Source: Gimesia benthica
Lineage (GTDB): Bacteria; Planctomycetota; Planctomycetia; Planctomycetales; Planctomycetaceae
Assembly (NCBI RefSeq): GCF_009720525.1
Contig: NZ_CP043930.1
Location: forward strand, 6,708,001 to 6,772,000
Direction of reading: 5' to 3'
DNA: 64,000 nt
Below are positions 9,614 to 18,713 of the stretch, one piece after another. Within the stretch, counting starts at the first letter, position 1. Every line of letters begins with the position of its first letter. The position numbers were made by a program, and so were the translations under genes. Under the pieces are notes generated by a model that saw only the letters and a list, made by a program, of their open reading frames with translations, made no database searches and had not been told where the DNA came from.

Positions 9614-10987
9614 GTGAGTAATTCCAAGCAGAATCGTCGCGACTTTTTGAAAACCTCAGCAGCCGCAGTCGCGGGAACTAGCGTTCCCTTCTGGTTCAGT
9701 GTTGACCCTGCCAGCGCCTACAAGTTCAAAGCGGCCAATGATCGCCCCGTTGTGGGTTGTATCGGTACCGGGAGCCGCTGGAATGCCGTTGGTCCGAATG
9801 CGATGAAGTACGGGGACGTGATTGCCGTCTGCGATGTCGATGCAGCACACGCTGGTAAAGCACACGACAAGGTCAAAGAAATTCAGGGGAAAAAAGGCAA
9901 CAACAAAGAAGTCGCGGTCTTCGAAGATTACCAGAAAGTTCTGGAAAATCCCGAGATCGATATCGTGACGATCGTAACGACCGACCACTGGCACACCAAA
10001 ATTGCCATTGAAGCAATGAAAGCCGGCAAGGACGTTTATTGTGAAAAGCCGCTGACATTGACGATTGATGAAGGCAAGCAGATCATCAAAGTGCTCAAGG
10101 AAACGGGCCGGGTCTTTCAGGTTGGGACCCAGCAGCGGAGTGAAATGGGGCAGCGGTTCCTGAATGCACTGGCAATTATCAAGGAAGGTCGCCTGGGGGA
10201 CATCACCGAAGTGGAATGTGTGATTGGCGGCATATCACCCAGTGGTTCCATTCCCGTGGCCGAAGTTCCCAAAACTCTGAACTGGGACAAATGGCTGGGC
10301 CAGGCACCGATGACGGATTACCGCTGGAAATCAGCCGACGGACGTCCGAAAACCCGTTGTCATTACGAATTCCGCTGGTGGTATGAATATTCCGGTGGCA
10401 AAATGACCGACTGGGGTGCGCATCATGTGGATATCGCCCAGTGGGGGATTGGCATGGATCATTCCGGTCCGACCCAGGTCGTGCCGATTTCCGCAGTGCA
10501 TCCGGTTCCTCTCAAAGACGGTATGCCGACCAAGGATGATGAATACAATGTGGCTTCCAAGTTCGAAGTGCAGGCGACCTTCCCGAACGACGTGAAGATG
10601 ACGATCAAAAGCGATGGCCGCAACGGAATTCTGTTTAGCGGAACCAAGGGGCGGATGTTTGTCAGCCGCGGCGATCTGACCGGAAAGCCGGTGGAAGACC
10701 TGAAAGACAATCCACTTTCCAGCGATACCATCAAGGAACTCTACAAAGGACGCCAGCCCGGCGATCACATGCGGAACTTCTATGAATGTGTCGATGCCCG
10801 TGAGCAGCCAATCTCAGATGTGATGACGCACCATCGCGCGATCACCACCTGTCACCTGGCCAACATTGCGATTCGCCTGAATCGATCGCTGAAATGGGAT
10901 CCCCAGACGGAACAGATCATCGGCGATGATGAAGCCAACCAGTGGCAGAGCCGTGAGCAGCGGAAAGGCTACGAAATCAACGCATAA
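9614..10987 (+). CDS. Tat-exported Gfo/Idh/MocA oxidoreductase
   Basis: This is 457 aa starting at GTG 9614, with AAGGAG (9602-9607) in front. The leader has a twin-arginine motif ('[15 protein letters not shown]'), so the folded, cofactor-loaded enzyme probably crosses the membrane by Tat. The Rossmann part has '[14 protein letters not shown]', and 'DVYCEKPLT' is the EKP motif of the family. 'WDKWLGQAP' and '[28 protein letters not shown]' are typical of the large planctomycete subgroup. It probably acts on sugars or inositols released from polysaccharides. The substrate is unknown. Confidence 0.92.
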   Translation: MSNSKQNRRDFLKTSAAAVAGTSVPFWFSVDPASAYKFKAANDRPVVGCIGTGSRWNAVGPNAMKYGDVIAVCDVDAAHAGKAHDKVKEIQGKKGNNKEVAVFEDYQKVLENPEIDIVTIVTTDHWHTKIAIEAMKAGKDVYCEKPLTLTIDEGKQIIKVLKETGRVFQVGTQQRSEMGQRFLNALAIIKEGRLGDITEVECVIGGISPSGSIPVAEVPKTLNWDKWLGQAPMTDYRWKSADGRPKTRCHYEFRWWYEYSGGKMTDWGAHHVDIAQWGIGMDHSGPTQVVPISAVHPVPLKDGMPTKDDEYNVASKFEVQATFPNDVKMTIKSDGRNGILFSGTKGRMFVSRGDLTGKPVEDLKDNPLSSDTIKELYKGRQPGDHMRNFYECVDAREQPISDVMTHHRAITTCHLANIAIRLNRSLKWDPQTEQIIGDDEANQWQSREQRKGYEINA

Positions 10988-11002
10988 ACGTTGACTGCAC
11001 AG

Positions 11003-11040
11003 AAAAAGCCTGGAGGGGCGATCCCTTCCAGGCTTTTTTT
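11003..11040 (+). terminator. intrinsic terminator after the Tat-exported oxidoreductase
   Basis: AAAAAGCCTGGA (11003-11014) pairs with 11027-11038, extended by G-T and three G-C pairs around the loop CGAT. The downstream arm ends in a run of seven T's. Confidence 0.92.
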
Positions 11041-11085
11041 ACAGATCTGCTGTCGGAGTCTCGCAGTCAATTGAGGCCGGATAAA

Positions 11086-11925
11086 TTACAGCCAGAGATG
11101 GATACGCTCGAGTAAATCCTCGGGGACCCGTTTTTTGACCGCGTTGAGCACCTGATTATCGTGGTAGCGCGTACTGAAATGCGCGAGAATCAGTAACTCG
11201 TTCTTAAAACGGTTGGCGCGTTCGATGATATCATCCAGGTGCATGTGCCCGAACTTATGAATTCGTTCCCGCCGATGTTCCGGACGGTGGAACGTCATCT
11301 CGGTGATCAGGACTTTTGATTCATAAGCAGTTTCAAAATGGTCCAGCCCTGCGGGAGCGGTATCGCCCGTGTAGCAGACCAGTGGCACCCGGATTTCTTC
11401 ACTGACTTCGACTCCCGCCATGCGCGCATCGCGAATTTCGGTTTCCGGTTTACCCGTGAATTCCGGCTTGAGCTTTTTACGACAGTCCCAGACCTGGAAT
11501 CCGATCGAAGGGACCGTGTGCTTGGTCTGAAATGCAGTGACTGCATGTTCGCGGGTCAGCTGAATGTCTTCGCCGTCTTTCATGCCGATGAGTTCGCAGT
11601 CCATGCGGCCGCGGTCCAGTTTGTGCCAGCTGCGGAGCATTTTCCAGACGGGATCGACGACTTCTTCGGGCAGATAGATCGTAGGCGGACTCATTTTCAT
11701 CATCCGCCGCCGGGCCACGTACGCAGGGAGCGCTGCCATGTGATCCAGGTGCGCATGAGAAATGAAATACACCGACGTTCCCATAAACGACCAGGGGCTG
11801 GCCCCCAGGTCAAAGCCAAGTTTCAGCTCGGGAATCCTCCAGTAACTCTGTACTGCAGCGCGAGAATACCCCTCGATGGTGAGTCCTTTATATTTTACTG
11901 ATTGGAGAGGTAGATTTTCGAGCAT
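11086..11925 (-). CDS. metallo-beta-lactamase fold hydrolase, RNase Z-like
   Basis: This is 279 aa. The zinc motif is His57-x-His59-x-Asp61-His62 in '[14 protein letters not shown]'. Further ligands fit 'CYTGDTAP' and the '[12 protein letters not shown]' end, which resembles the HxSxRY segment of tRNase Z. '[25 protein letters not shown]' is also RNase Z-like. It is slightly shorter than the usual 300 or so residues, and its first motif is HAHLDH rather than the common HTHGDH. Processing of tRNA 3' ends is therefore possible but unproven; a different phosphodiesterase role is an alternative. Confidence 0.75.
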   Translation of the reverse strand: MLENLPLQSVKYKGLTIEGYSRAAVQSYWRIPELKLGFDLGASPWSFMGTSVYFISHAHLDHMAALPAYVARRRMMKMSPPTIYLPEEVVDPVWKMLRSWHKLDRGRMDCELIGMKDGEDIQLTREHAVTAFQTKHTVPSIGFQVWDCRKKLKPEFTGKPETEIRDARMAGVEVSEEIRVPLVCYTGDTAPAGLDHFETAYESKVLITEMTFHRPEHRRERIHKFGHMHLDDIIERANRFKNELLILAHFSTRYHDNQVLNAVKKRVPEDLLERIHLWL

Positions 11926-12069
11926 GAGCTTAGCTTATCAGAGACTGGGCAGAGCCGTTTTTTCAGAACCGGACCGGTTATTGTTACCGGTTCAGGTCGG
12001 AGTGATGAAAGAATCGGGCTAAATTGCCCGGGAGTCAGGCTCAGATTACTTCATTTTCAGCAGTATACC

Positions 12070-12120
12070 AAGAAATACACCGCCGGTTTTCGAGAACGAT
12101 TCGAGAATCGGCGGTGTGAA
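12070..12120 (-). terminator. strong hairpin terminator of the cytosolic oxidoreductase gene
   Basis: ACACCGCCG (12077-12085) pairs with 12109-12117. It continues through one G-T pair into TTTTCGA/TCGAGAA (12087-12093 with 12101-12107), about 17 pairs in all around a 7-base loop. Read on the minus strand it is followed by ATTTCTT, 38 bases after the stop of the gene at 12156-13217. Confidence 0.75.
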
Positions 12121-12155
12121 TATAATAATGTGTACTTCAACAGCTGAAGTGACAC

Positions 12156-13217
12156 TTATTTGACAGGAATGGATCGCCCTGTCTGAATACTTTTTGCTTC
12201 CGCGTAGCAGATTTTCAGAGCATCGCGGGCCAGGGCGCCGGAGAGTGCCTCGGGTTCTTCACCCGACTGAATCGCATTCACGGCTGCCTGCAGTTCCAGC
12301 GTGAAGGCGGCACACCATTCGTTGCCCCCTTTGAGTTTCGGATGTTTCAGCTGTCCGGATTTGGTGATCAATGTCAGTGGCTGGCTGACAACCCATTCCT
12401 TATTTTTGCCGACACCCATCGTTCCGGCTCCGAAGAGAACGGTGGCTTCTTCGAAGTAGAGTTCAAAGCCGTGGGCGAATTCGAGGCCCCGCGTCGCGAT
12501 GCCACCGCTGACACAACTGATCGCCAGGTTCGGATCTTCATAGTCATAAACGGTATGCACGTGGTTGATGTAACCCTTGTTTTCGATACCGCGAGAGGTC
12601 ACTTTCTGGGGAACGCCACACATCAGGCTGATCAGGTGGTTGTCATGAATGTGCAGGTCGATGCCCCAGCCCCCCAGTTTCTGGAAGTCTTCAATATTCT
12701 CTGACCATTTGGGAGGTGCCATCACACGGCGGAAGTGTGCGGCCAGCAGTTTTCCATATTTCTGGCTGCGAACACATTCAACGGCAAACTGAAATTCGGG
12801 GAAGAAGGGAAGGACCTGTGCGACCATGAACTGTACGCCCGCTTTTTCGGCTGCCTTCACCATCCGGTTGGCGGCCTTGAGGTCGATGGCAATCGGCTTT
12901 TCTACCAGTGTGTGTTTGCCGGCCTGGATGGAATCCATGGCGACTTTCTCATGCATTTCAGTGGGGAGACAGATATCGACCAGATCAATATCGGGGTCTG
13001 CCAGCAGTTCATGGTAATCACTGTACTGTTTTACCTTGGAGAGATCGACCTGACCTCCGCGAGGACCGAAGTTACCTTCGATGCTGCTCCAGTCGCCAGA
13101 CAGTTTCTTGGGGTCGCGCGTTGAGATCGCAGTGACCTTGGCTCCTTTAAGCTTTTTGGCTCCTTCGTAGTGAGCCATTCCCATAAAACCGACGCCGATT
13201 ATTCCGATACGAACCAT
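12156..13217 (-). CDS. cytosolic Gfo/Idh/MocA oxidoreductase
   Basis: The start at ATG 13217 has AGGGGAA just upstream and gives 353 aa; the frame extends to 13379, but the added residues are unlike the family. It begins directly with the NAD(P)-binding 'VRIGIIGVGFMGMAHYEGAK'. 'HTLVEKPIAID' is the EKP motif, and 'GGWGIDLHIHDNHLISLM' carries the usual His/Asp catalytic region. It has no signal peptide, unlike the Tat-exported relative at 9614, so the two act in different compartments. The substrate is probably a sugar or polyol. Confidence 0.9.
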   Translation of the reverse strand: MVRIGIIGVGFMGMAHYEGAKKLKGAKVTAISTRDPKKLSGDWSSIEGNFGPRGGQVDLSKVKQYSDYHELLADPDIDLVDICLPTEMHEKVAMDSIQAGKHTLVEKPIAIDLKAANRMVKAAEKAGVQFMVAQVLPFFPEFQFAVECVRSQKYGKLLAAHFRRVMAPPKWSENIEDFQKLGGWGIDLHIHDNHLISLMCGVPQKVTSRGIENKGYINHVHTVYDYEDPNLAISCVSGGIATRGLEFAHGFELYFEEATVLFGAGTMGVGKNKEWVVSQPLTLITKSGQLKHPKLKGGNEWCAAFTLELQAAVNAIQSGEEPEALSGALARDALKICYAEAKSIQTGRSIPVK

Positions 13218-13842
13218 GATGTTCCCCTGATAGCGAGGCAGAAATTCTGAGTTAGTTAACACTGTTGCTAAAGACTGACGATCAAAGTGGGAATCGTCAA
13301 GCGGTTCCCCGCTGGTTTTCCGTCTTCTTTTGCATCTGCATTCACCGCCGCCAACCGTTAACCGGCTGAGAGGAGACAAAGAATTTTTGAAATTCTTTTC
13401 CGGCGCACGGACCGGTTTTCAGTAGAGCCTGCGGCATCCACTATACTGGAAATTGACTGCAGGCTGGGCACCGGTCAGCGGGCTGAGGGGAAATTGTCTG
13501 GTTATGAGAGCTCTGGCGATGGTACTGGTTGTGCCCGATTATTGGGCAGTGTGGCCTGTGCTTGATTATTGGGCACAATTTTGGGTAAGATGAGTGGTTT
13601 CGGGGCGGTTTTTGCGGTTGCGCGGGTCGTGATGTTATTTTTCAGTCTGGGCTGGACATGATAATTCAAAAGCTGTTATCATACTGATGTCGACATCGTA
13701 GTGATGGCAGTTTGCTGGCTGGTTTCAGTGAATTGTCGAGATGAGTACTCTTGAACTACCCTCATCCTGCACAATGCTTTCGACCTTCCTGGAAGGTTAC
13801 AGGGAAGTATGAGGGAACAGAAAACGAAGGATTCGAAAAGAA
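13218..13842. promoter_or_regulatory. csrA upstream region with direct repeats, palindrome and CsrA-like sites
   Basis: Several elements lie in this 625-base gap. GTGCYYGATTATTGGGCA occurs at 13531-13548 and 13558-13575, 27 bases apart. An inverted repeat pairs ATGATAA (13658-13664) with TTATCAT (13676-13682). GATGTCGACATC (13686-13697) is a perfect palindrome. ACCTTCCTGGAAGGT (13783-13797) can fold with GG in the loop, and TTACAGGGAAGT (13797-13808) matches 10 of 12 positions of the known CsrA consensus RUACARGGAUGU. A further GGA sits at 13829-13831, in the ribosome site. The first 162 bases overlap an N-terminal extension frame of the neighbouring oxidoreductase that I do not accept. Confidence 0.55.
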
Positions 13843-14046
13843 ATGCTTGTATTATCACGTAAGCCCGGCGAGCGGATTCGGATTGGCGATGACGTAACCC
13901 TGACGATTGTTCGAATTGGTCCCAATTCTGTGCGATTAGGAATTGATGCTCCGCGCAGCATGAGCATTGTTCGCGAAGAATTGTGTATCGACTTTTCAGA
14001 CTTGCCGGAATCAGGCCAGCTGACTGAAGAGCCTTCTTCGCATTAA
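13843..14046 (+). CDS. csrA: carbon storage regulator CsrA
   Basis: This 67-aa RNA-binding protein of the CsrA/RsmA family blocks or stimulates translation by binding GGA motifs in mRNA leaders. The start 'MLVLSRKPGERIRIGDDVTLTIVRI' is canonical, including the RNA-contacting Leu4 and the Arg6 region. The second RNA-binding segment 'RLGIDAPRSMSIVREEL' has the conserved Val-Arg-Glu-Glu core. AAGGA (13827-13831) is the likely ribosome site. No flagellar gene or fliW is next to it, unlike many bacteria. Its leader carries probable CsrA sites (see the upstream region), which suggests autoregulation. Confidence 0.95.
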   Translation: MLVLSRKPGERIRIGDDVTLTIVRIGPNSVRLGIDAPRSMSIVREELCIDFSDLPESGQLTEEPSSH

Positions 14047-14168
14047 AACAGTACGACCGAAGTCTCTATTCATTTCTCAGGGCTTAAAGTCCCTTCTGAT
14101 CGTACTGTCTCCGATCAACATTTTTACGCTCATTAATTTACGGTCTCTTGCTAGAGAGGATATCGGCC

Positions 14169-14480
14169 ATGTGTGCTGATCCTCATCAATCCGGTTCATC
14201 GACGGATCTGATCAGTCTACGCGCGATCTATGCGGGGCGGGTGCAGGGCGTCGGGTTTCGATATCGCACAACTCAACTGGCGGAGCGTTACCCTGTTACC
14301 GGATTCGTCAAAAATCTGTCTGATGGAACCGTGGAACTGGTCGCGCAGGCCCATGATCAGTCAGTACTCGATCGGTTTTTCGATGATATGATGCTGACAT
14401 TCGCAACGAATGTGACGGATGTATCGATTCAAGGGGCCCCGGCCGATCCCGGTCGTCAAAGTTTCACCATCGAATATTGA
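14169..14480 (+). CDS. acyP: acylphosphatase
   Basis: This is 103 aa from ATG 14169, with AGAGAGGA eight bases upstream; the TTG at 14148 is less likely. The enzyme hydrolyses carboxyl-phosphate bonds. The phosphate-binding loop 'GRVQGVGFR' with catalytic Arg31, and Asn49 in '[16 protein letters not shown]', are both present. The length is near the usual 90-100 residues, with about 15 additional N-terminal residues. It lies 122 bases after csrA in the same direction. Confidence 0.93.
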   Translation: MCADPHQSGSSTDLISLRAIYAGRVQGVGFRYRTTQLAERYPVTGFVKNLSDGTVELVAQAHDQSVLDRFFDDMMLTFATNVTDVSIQGAPADPGRQSFTIEY

Positions 14481-14869
14481 GCTCGCCGATCCCTGCTGGA
14501 TCACCAACACACCAGGTTTCTATCAGTCAAAACCCGCTTTGCTGTTCAACGGGAACAGGCTCCCCACCCATTTGCCGTGCGCATGGCAGCAATTTGGGAA
14601 GTTATAGCGAAGCTGCCTGTCAGATTGGGGAAAACGCGGGGCGTTTGGGTCTGTTTTCTTTACTTTCGCCACCGGTTCTCGGTAAAGTAGCTATTGCTTT
14701 CCGGTGATGGTCTGCGAATTCTGAATTCTCTCTCTTTTTTCAGAAGTTCAAAAATAAAACCAACATCGGAGCAGACTTCATTCGTATGATGCAAGTGTAG
14801 TTGCGCACTCAGGTGTCAGCTGCGGGCACTGACTTTTTGATGCATTATTTTAAAGACGGTACATAAAAA
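14481..14869. other. intergenic region before the ABC-2 permease gene
   Basis: This is 389 bases with no supported gene; two short frames overlapping the acylphosphatase end look spurious. A loose inverted repeat CACCGG (14670-14675)/CCGGTG (14701-14706) has a 25-base loop and no T-run. The promoter of the three-gene operon that follows should be here. Confidence 0.45.
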
Positions 14870-15796
14870 ATGGGAAACCTGCTGGTATTGGCTGCTGAGA
14901 CGACAAATCTGACAGTGCAATGGTGGATTACCGGAATCGGAGTGGCAATCTATTTTGTACTCCTGTTCGGTGTGACTTCGATGACCCAGGCGGGTGTAAT
15001 CGCCAGGGCGACGACGAAGGAAGCCATTCGCCAGCCCGTGTTCCTCTTGCTGATGGCACTGGGTTTAATCCTGCTACTGTTAAATACGTTTCTCCCTTTC
15101 TTTTCGATGGGGGATGACGTCAAGATGCTGATGGACTGTGGTCTGGCCACGATCCTGATCTGCAGTCTGTTGCTGGCTGTGTGGTCGGCGAGTACCAGTA
15201 TCGCTGATGAAATTGAAGGTAAGACAGCCATGACGCTGTTGTCAAAGCCGATCAACCGTCGTCAGTTTATCGTCGGGAAATACCTGGGAATTCTGAAGGC
15301 CGTCGTCTGGCTGATGCTGCCGATGGTGATCACTTTCCTGCTGCTGGTTTACTTCAAAGTCGGCTATGATGCCCGCGAAGCGGCCCAGGAACCGCCAACG
15401 CACGCCGAGCGGATGGCTGCGGTCTGGTTGATTCTGCCCGGGATTCTGCTGATCTATATGGAAGTCGCCATTCTGGCCGCCATCAGCGTGGCGATCTCGA
15501 CGCGTCTGCCCATGATGGTCAACATGATTATCTGCTTCGGCGTCTATATCATTGGCCACCTTACTCCCAACCTGGTTCAGGCCAAGGCGGAGGGGCTGGA
15601 ATTCGTGAAGTTTACCGGGCAGTTGATTGCTACGATTCTGCCCAACCTGGATAACTTCAATATGTCACCTGCGGTTGCAACGGGAACCGTGGTTCCACCT
15701 GTCTATATCGGTCATTCCGCATTAAGCTGCCTGCTCTATTCCGGAATTGCGATTCTGGTTGCCTTCATCCTTTTTGAAGACCGGGACCTTGCCTGA
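14870..15796 (+). CDS. ABC-2 type transporter permease
   Basis: This is a 308-aa polytopic membrane protein. 'ATTKEAIRQPVFLLLMALGLILLLL' near the N-terminus, 'DEIEGKTAMTLLSKPINRRQFIVGKYLGI' before the third membrane span, and the overall layout of six spans fit the ABC2_membrane_2 class. Such permeases need an ATPase partner. None with intact motifs lies next to it; the following gene is ABC-like but degenerate. The 46-bp gap to that gene supports one operon. The substrate is unknown. Confidence 0.8.
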   Translation: MGNLLVLAAETTNLTVQWWITGIGVAIYFVLLFGVTSMTQAGVIARATTKEAIRQPVFLLLMALGLILLLLNTFLPFFSMGDDVKMLMDCGLATILICSLLLAVWSASTSIADEIEGKTAMTLLSKPINRRQFIVGKYLGILKAVVWLMLPMVITFLLLVYFKVGYDAREAAQEPPTHAERMAAVWLILPGILLIYMEVAILAAISVAISTRLPMMVNMIICFGVYIIGHLTPNLVQAKAEGLEFVKFTGQLIATILPNLDNFNMSPAVATGTVVPPVYIGHSALSCLLYSGIAILVAFILFEDRDLA

Positions 15797-15842
15797 CAGA
15801 CAGGGGACAGGCCTTTTAATTTAATCACTTAAAACAGATTCG

Positions 15843-17960
15843 GTGGGTCCTGTGTCAAATCGTCAGCCCAACGCATTCCATCGCGCGTTCCCCGCGCGGG
15901 AGTTTTTTCGTGGGTCTGCCAGATCCGTTGTGTTCTGGTCGTTCATCAATGGCCTCTTGCTGGCGTTTCTGCTCATCCTGTTTTTCCTGATCCTGGATCT
16001 GCTGGATCATCGGGGGCAGATTTCGGTGCAGGGGGTAGAGCGAGTTCAGCAACTGCAGGAAATCCTGACCAGTCCCGAACCAGAAGCACCTGCTGAAACC
16101 ACCGAACCATCCGAAGAACCGGCTGAGCCGAAAGCCGATACCGACGAAGTTGCTGCTGTGGAAGAAAAGCCCGCGTCTGAACCGGAGCCGAAAGCGGCTC
16201 CCGCGGACTCACAACCAGCGACTACCCCAGATCGTTTGGTCCTTTCCGATACGGGGATTCTGCCCTCCGTCTGGTGGACGCATTCCAAATACCATCTGGG
16301 GATCATGAAAAGCGTGTATCAACGCGTCCCCTTGCTGCAGCAGAATCAGTCCGCGTTATTCACACTGATTTTAGTCGCGCTGGTCGTGGCCAGCATCCGG
16401 GTTTTGATCCGCTGGCGATGCCGACTGCGGAGCCTGAAGGTTTCCCATCATATTTCGACAACGTTACGCAATATGATTCATCGCCAGGCGCTCCGCCTGG
16501 GCCCCGGGGATCTTTCGGGGAAAGAGACCGACCAGGCATTTCACCTGTTTATTCAGGATGTGGGAACCGTACAGAACGGTGTCTTCCACTGGGTCTACGG
16601 TTTGACGCGGCATACTGTGACGCTGGCGATTCTGCTGTTGATTGCCGTTTCCATCGACTGGCGTTTAACGCTGCAGTGCATCATTCCGCTGGCCGCAGCC
16701 TGGTATTTTCTGATGCAGCATCGCAAAGATTACGATTTGCAGCATGCCAGAACACTGGTTACCATCGACACCGAACTTTCCCTGCTCGCCGAGAATCTGC
16801 GGAGCACACGCCTGGTCCGTGGCTATGGAATGGAAAACCCGGAGCATGAACAGTTTCAGAAGCATCTGGCGAAATACACCGAAAACCTGGAAAAGCTGAA
16901 ACGCGTTGAAGGCTGGGGACATCGTATTGCCCGGGGCCTGGCCGTCTTCTGTTCCTGCCTGGTCGTCTTTCTGGTGGGGTATAAAGTCCTCGTGAATCCG
17001 GATAGTCTGCCGCTCTCTGCAGCGGTGCTGGTGGTCGGGATCTTCGGCTTCTTCTACCTGCCGGTCAACGGTCTGCATGAACTGTTCCGTGTGCGCGAAG
17101 AATCCACTGTGGCTGCCAGCTCGATCTATCGTTATCTGAACCTGATCCCCGAAGTCGGGCAGGCAGTCGGAGCGAAATTTCTGGAACCGATGTCGACGGC
17201 ACTGCAGTTCGAAAACGTCAATTACAGTCTCACGCCCAGTTCACCTCCGATCTTGAATGGCTTTGATCTGAAAATTCCCGCCGGTTCGACAACCGCACTG
17301 GTATCACTGGAGAAGCTCGCCCCGCGCGCTGTCAGTTTCCTGGTACCCCGCTTTATTGAGCCCCGCTCGGGCCGGGTTCTGATCGACGGCGAAGACACGG
17401 CGTGGGTGACCCTGGAGTCTCTGCGGGCGGAAGCGATTTTTGTTAGCGGTAACGATCCCTGTCTCACCGGAACCGTCAAGGACAATATTCGCTGTGGCGA
17501 TGAACGGTATTCGCTGCAGGAAGTCATTGCGGCTTCAAAAGAATCACACGCGCATCAGTTTATCCAGGGACTGCCTCAGGGGTACGAAACCGTGCTGGGT
17601 CAGCACGGGGAAGATCTGACAACGGGTGAGTGTTTCCGATTAGGACTGGCCCGCGCCCTGTTACGAAAACCGGCTCTGATGATCATCGAAGAACCGGAAG
17701 GGCCGCTCGACGAAGATACCAAAACGCTGCTCGAAGATGCCTACTCCCGGATTTTCCAGAACCGGACCGTGCTGGTCATTCCTTCCCGTATCACGACCCT
17801 GCGACGCGTCGATCAGGTCGTCATGATTCACGAAGGCAAAGTGGAAGCGGTCGACAGTCAATCGAACCTGTTGAAGAAATCCGCCCTGTATCGTCACTGG
17901 GAGTACACACGATTTAACCAGTTCCGGCACTCACAGGATACTCCGATCGAAGAACGTTAA
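15843..17960 (+). CDS. ABC exporter-like protein with a degenerate nucleotide-binding domain
   Basis: This is 705 aa starting at GTG 15843 or 15852. TM1 (about 28-53) is followed by a Pro/Glu/Ala-rich stretch (77-130) not found in ordinary exporters. The remaining membrane block (170-415) and an ABC-type domain (about 452-690) then follow. By eye alignment every ATPase motif is altered. The Walker A region is SLEKLAPRA (488-496), with Pro494 at the Lys position. The signature is LTTGE (592-596). Walker B has Glu616 instead of Asp. The switch His is Ser648. It has the fold of an MsbA-like half transporter but is unlikely to hydrolyse ATP. It may be a scaffold or regulatory partner for the upstream permease (inference). 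Confidence 0.8.
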   Translation: MGPVSNRQPNAFHRAFPAREFFRGSARSVVFWSFINGLLLAFLLILFFLILDLLDHRGQISVQGVERVQQLQEILTSPEPEAPAETTEPSEEPAEPKADTDEVAAVEEKPASEPEPKAAPADSQPATTPDRLVLSDTGILPSVWWTHSKYHLGIMKSVYQRVPLLQQNQSALFTLILVALVVASIRVLIRWRCRLRSLKVSHHISTTLRNMIHRQALRLGPGDLSGKETDQAFHLFIQDVGTVQNGVFHWVYGLTRHTVTLAILLLIAVSIDWRLTLQCIIPLAAAWYFLMQHRKDYDLQHARTLVTIDTELSLLAENLRSTRLVRGYGMENPEHEQFQKHLAKYTENLEKLKRVEGWGHRIARGLAVFCSCLVVFLVGYKVLVNPDSLPLSAAVLVVGIFGFFYLPVNGLHELFRVREESTVAASSIYRYLNLIPEVGQAVGAKFLEPMSTALQFENVNYSLTPSSPPILNGFDLKIPAGSTTALVSLEKLAPRAVSFLVPRFIEPRSGRVLIDGEDTAWVTLESLRAEAIFVSGNDPCLTGTVKDNIRCGDERYSLQEVIAASKESHAHQFIQGLPQGYETVLGQHGEDLTTGECFRLGLARALLRKPALMIIEEPEGPLDEDTKTLLEDAYSRIFQNRTVLVIPSRITTLRRVDQVVMIHEGKVEAVDSQSNLLKKSALYRHWEYTRFNQFRHSQDTPIEER

Positions 17961-17975
17961 ACCAGAGTTTGCAGC

Positions 17976-18563
17976 ATGGATACACTTCACTCTCCGGTAG
18001 TCGAGAACGCCATTCGGGTTGCCGCGGAAGCACATAAATCTCAAAAACGCAAGTCGTCCGGAATTCCTTACATCGCACATCCGATGGGGGTCTGTCTGAT
18101 CCTGGTGAAAGCCGGCTTTCATGAGGAATCCATCCTGGCAGCTGCCGCCCTGCATGATGTGGTCGAAGATACCTCGCTGACTTTTGAGGATCTGGAGGGA
18201 ACCTTTTCAGATGAGGTCCTGCACTACGTCAGGGAGATGACCGAAGAGAAGGAAACTCAGGAGGGCGCAAAGCGGAGCTGGCGCGATCGCAAGCGGGATC
18301 ATATTGAGGTGATGCAGCAGGCATCACTCGGCGCGCGGGCGATTGAGCTCGCAGACAAACTGCATAACCTGGAAGCGATGCTGTTTGATCTGCAGACCGA
18401 AGACCGCGCTGAATTCTGGGGGCACTTCGGCGCCCCGCCGGAAGAGATTGTGCAGTATTATCATTCCATGATCGAGGCCGCCGGTCAGTCCGATGAACGT
18501 CTGGTCCCGCTGGTAAAAAACTGCCTGTCTCGCCTGGATGAGTTACAGAAACAGATGCCATAG
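17976..18563 (+). CDS. HD-domain protein, stand-alone alarmone (ppGpp) hydrolase-like
   Basis: This is 195 aa consisting of one HD domain of the SpoT/MESH1 kind. His35 ('YIAHP'), His60-Asp61 ('ALHDVVEDT'), Glu64-Asp65 and Asp127/Asn131 ('LADKLHNL') match the metal and hydrolase residues. No synthetase, TGS or ACT domain follows, so it would be a small alarmone hydrolase that removes pyrophosphate from (p)ppGpp. Another nucleotide substrate is possible. It begins 15 bases after the degenerate ABC gene and is probably cotranscribed with it. Confidence 0.82.
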   Translation: MDTLHSPVVENAIRVAAEAHKSQKRKSSGIPYIAHPMGVCLILVKAGFHEESILAAAALHDVVEDTSLTFEDLEGTFSDEVLHYVREMTEEKETQEGAKRSWRDRKRDHIEVMQQASLGARAIELADKLHNLEAMLFDLQTEDRAEFWGHFGAPPEEIVQYYHSMIEAAGQSDERLVPLVKNCLSRLDELQKQMP

Positions 18564-18713
18564 TCGACACTGTCAGTCGGGGTGACTTTTCATGCCGGCT
18601 GAGGTAGTGTTTAATACATCAGCCGACAGGAAGTGTCTCAATCCGTCTGAACCAGATTTTTCAGGCGCGCTGCCGGAAATGAAACAATAATTGTCACAGG
18701 GGAAGCGTGTGCG

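Noticed and set aside
14477-14707. Small frames after the acylphosphatase gene
   Set aside because: They overlap its end, lack start signals and have a composition unlike proteins.
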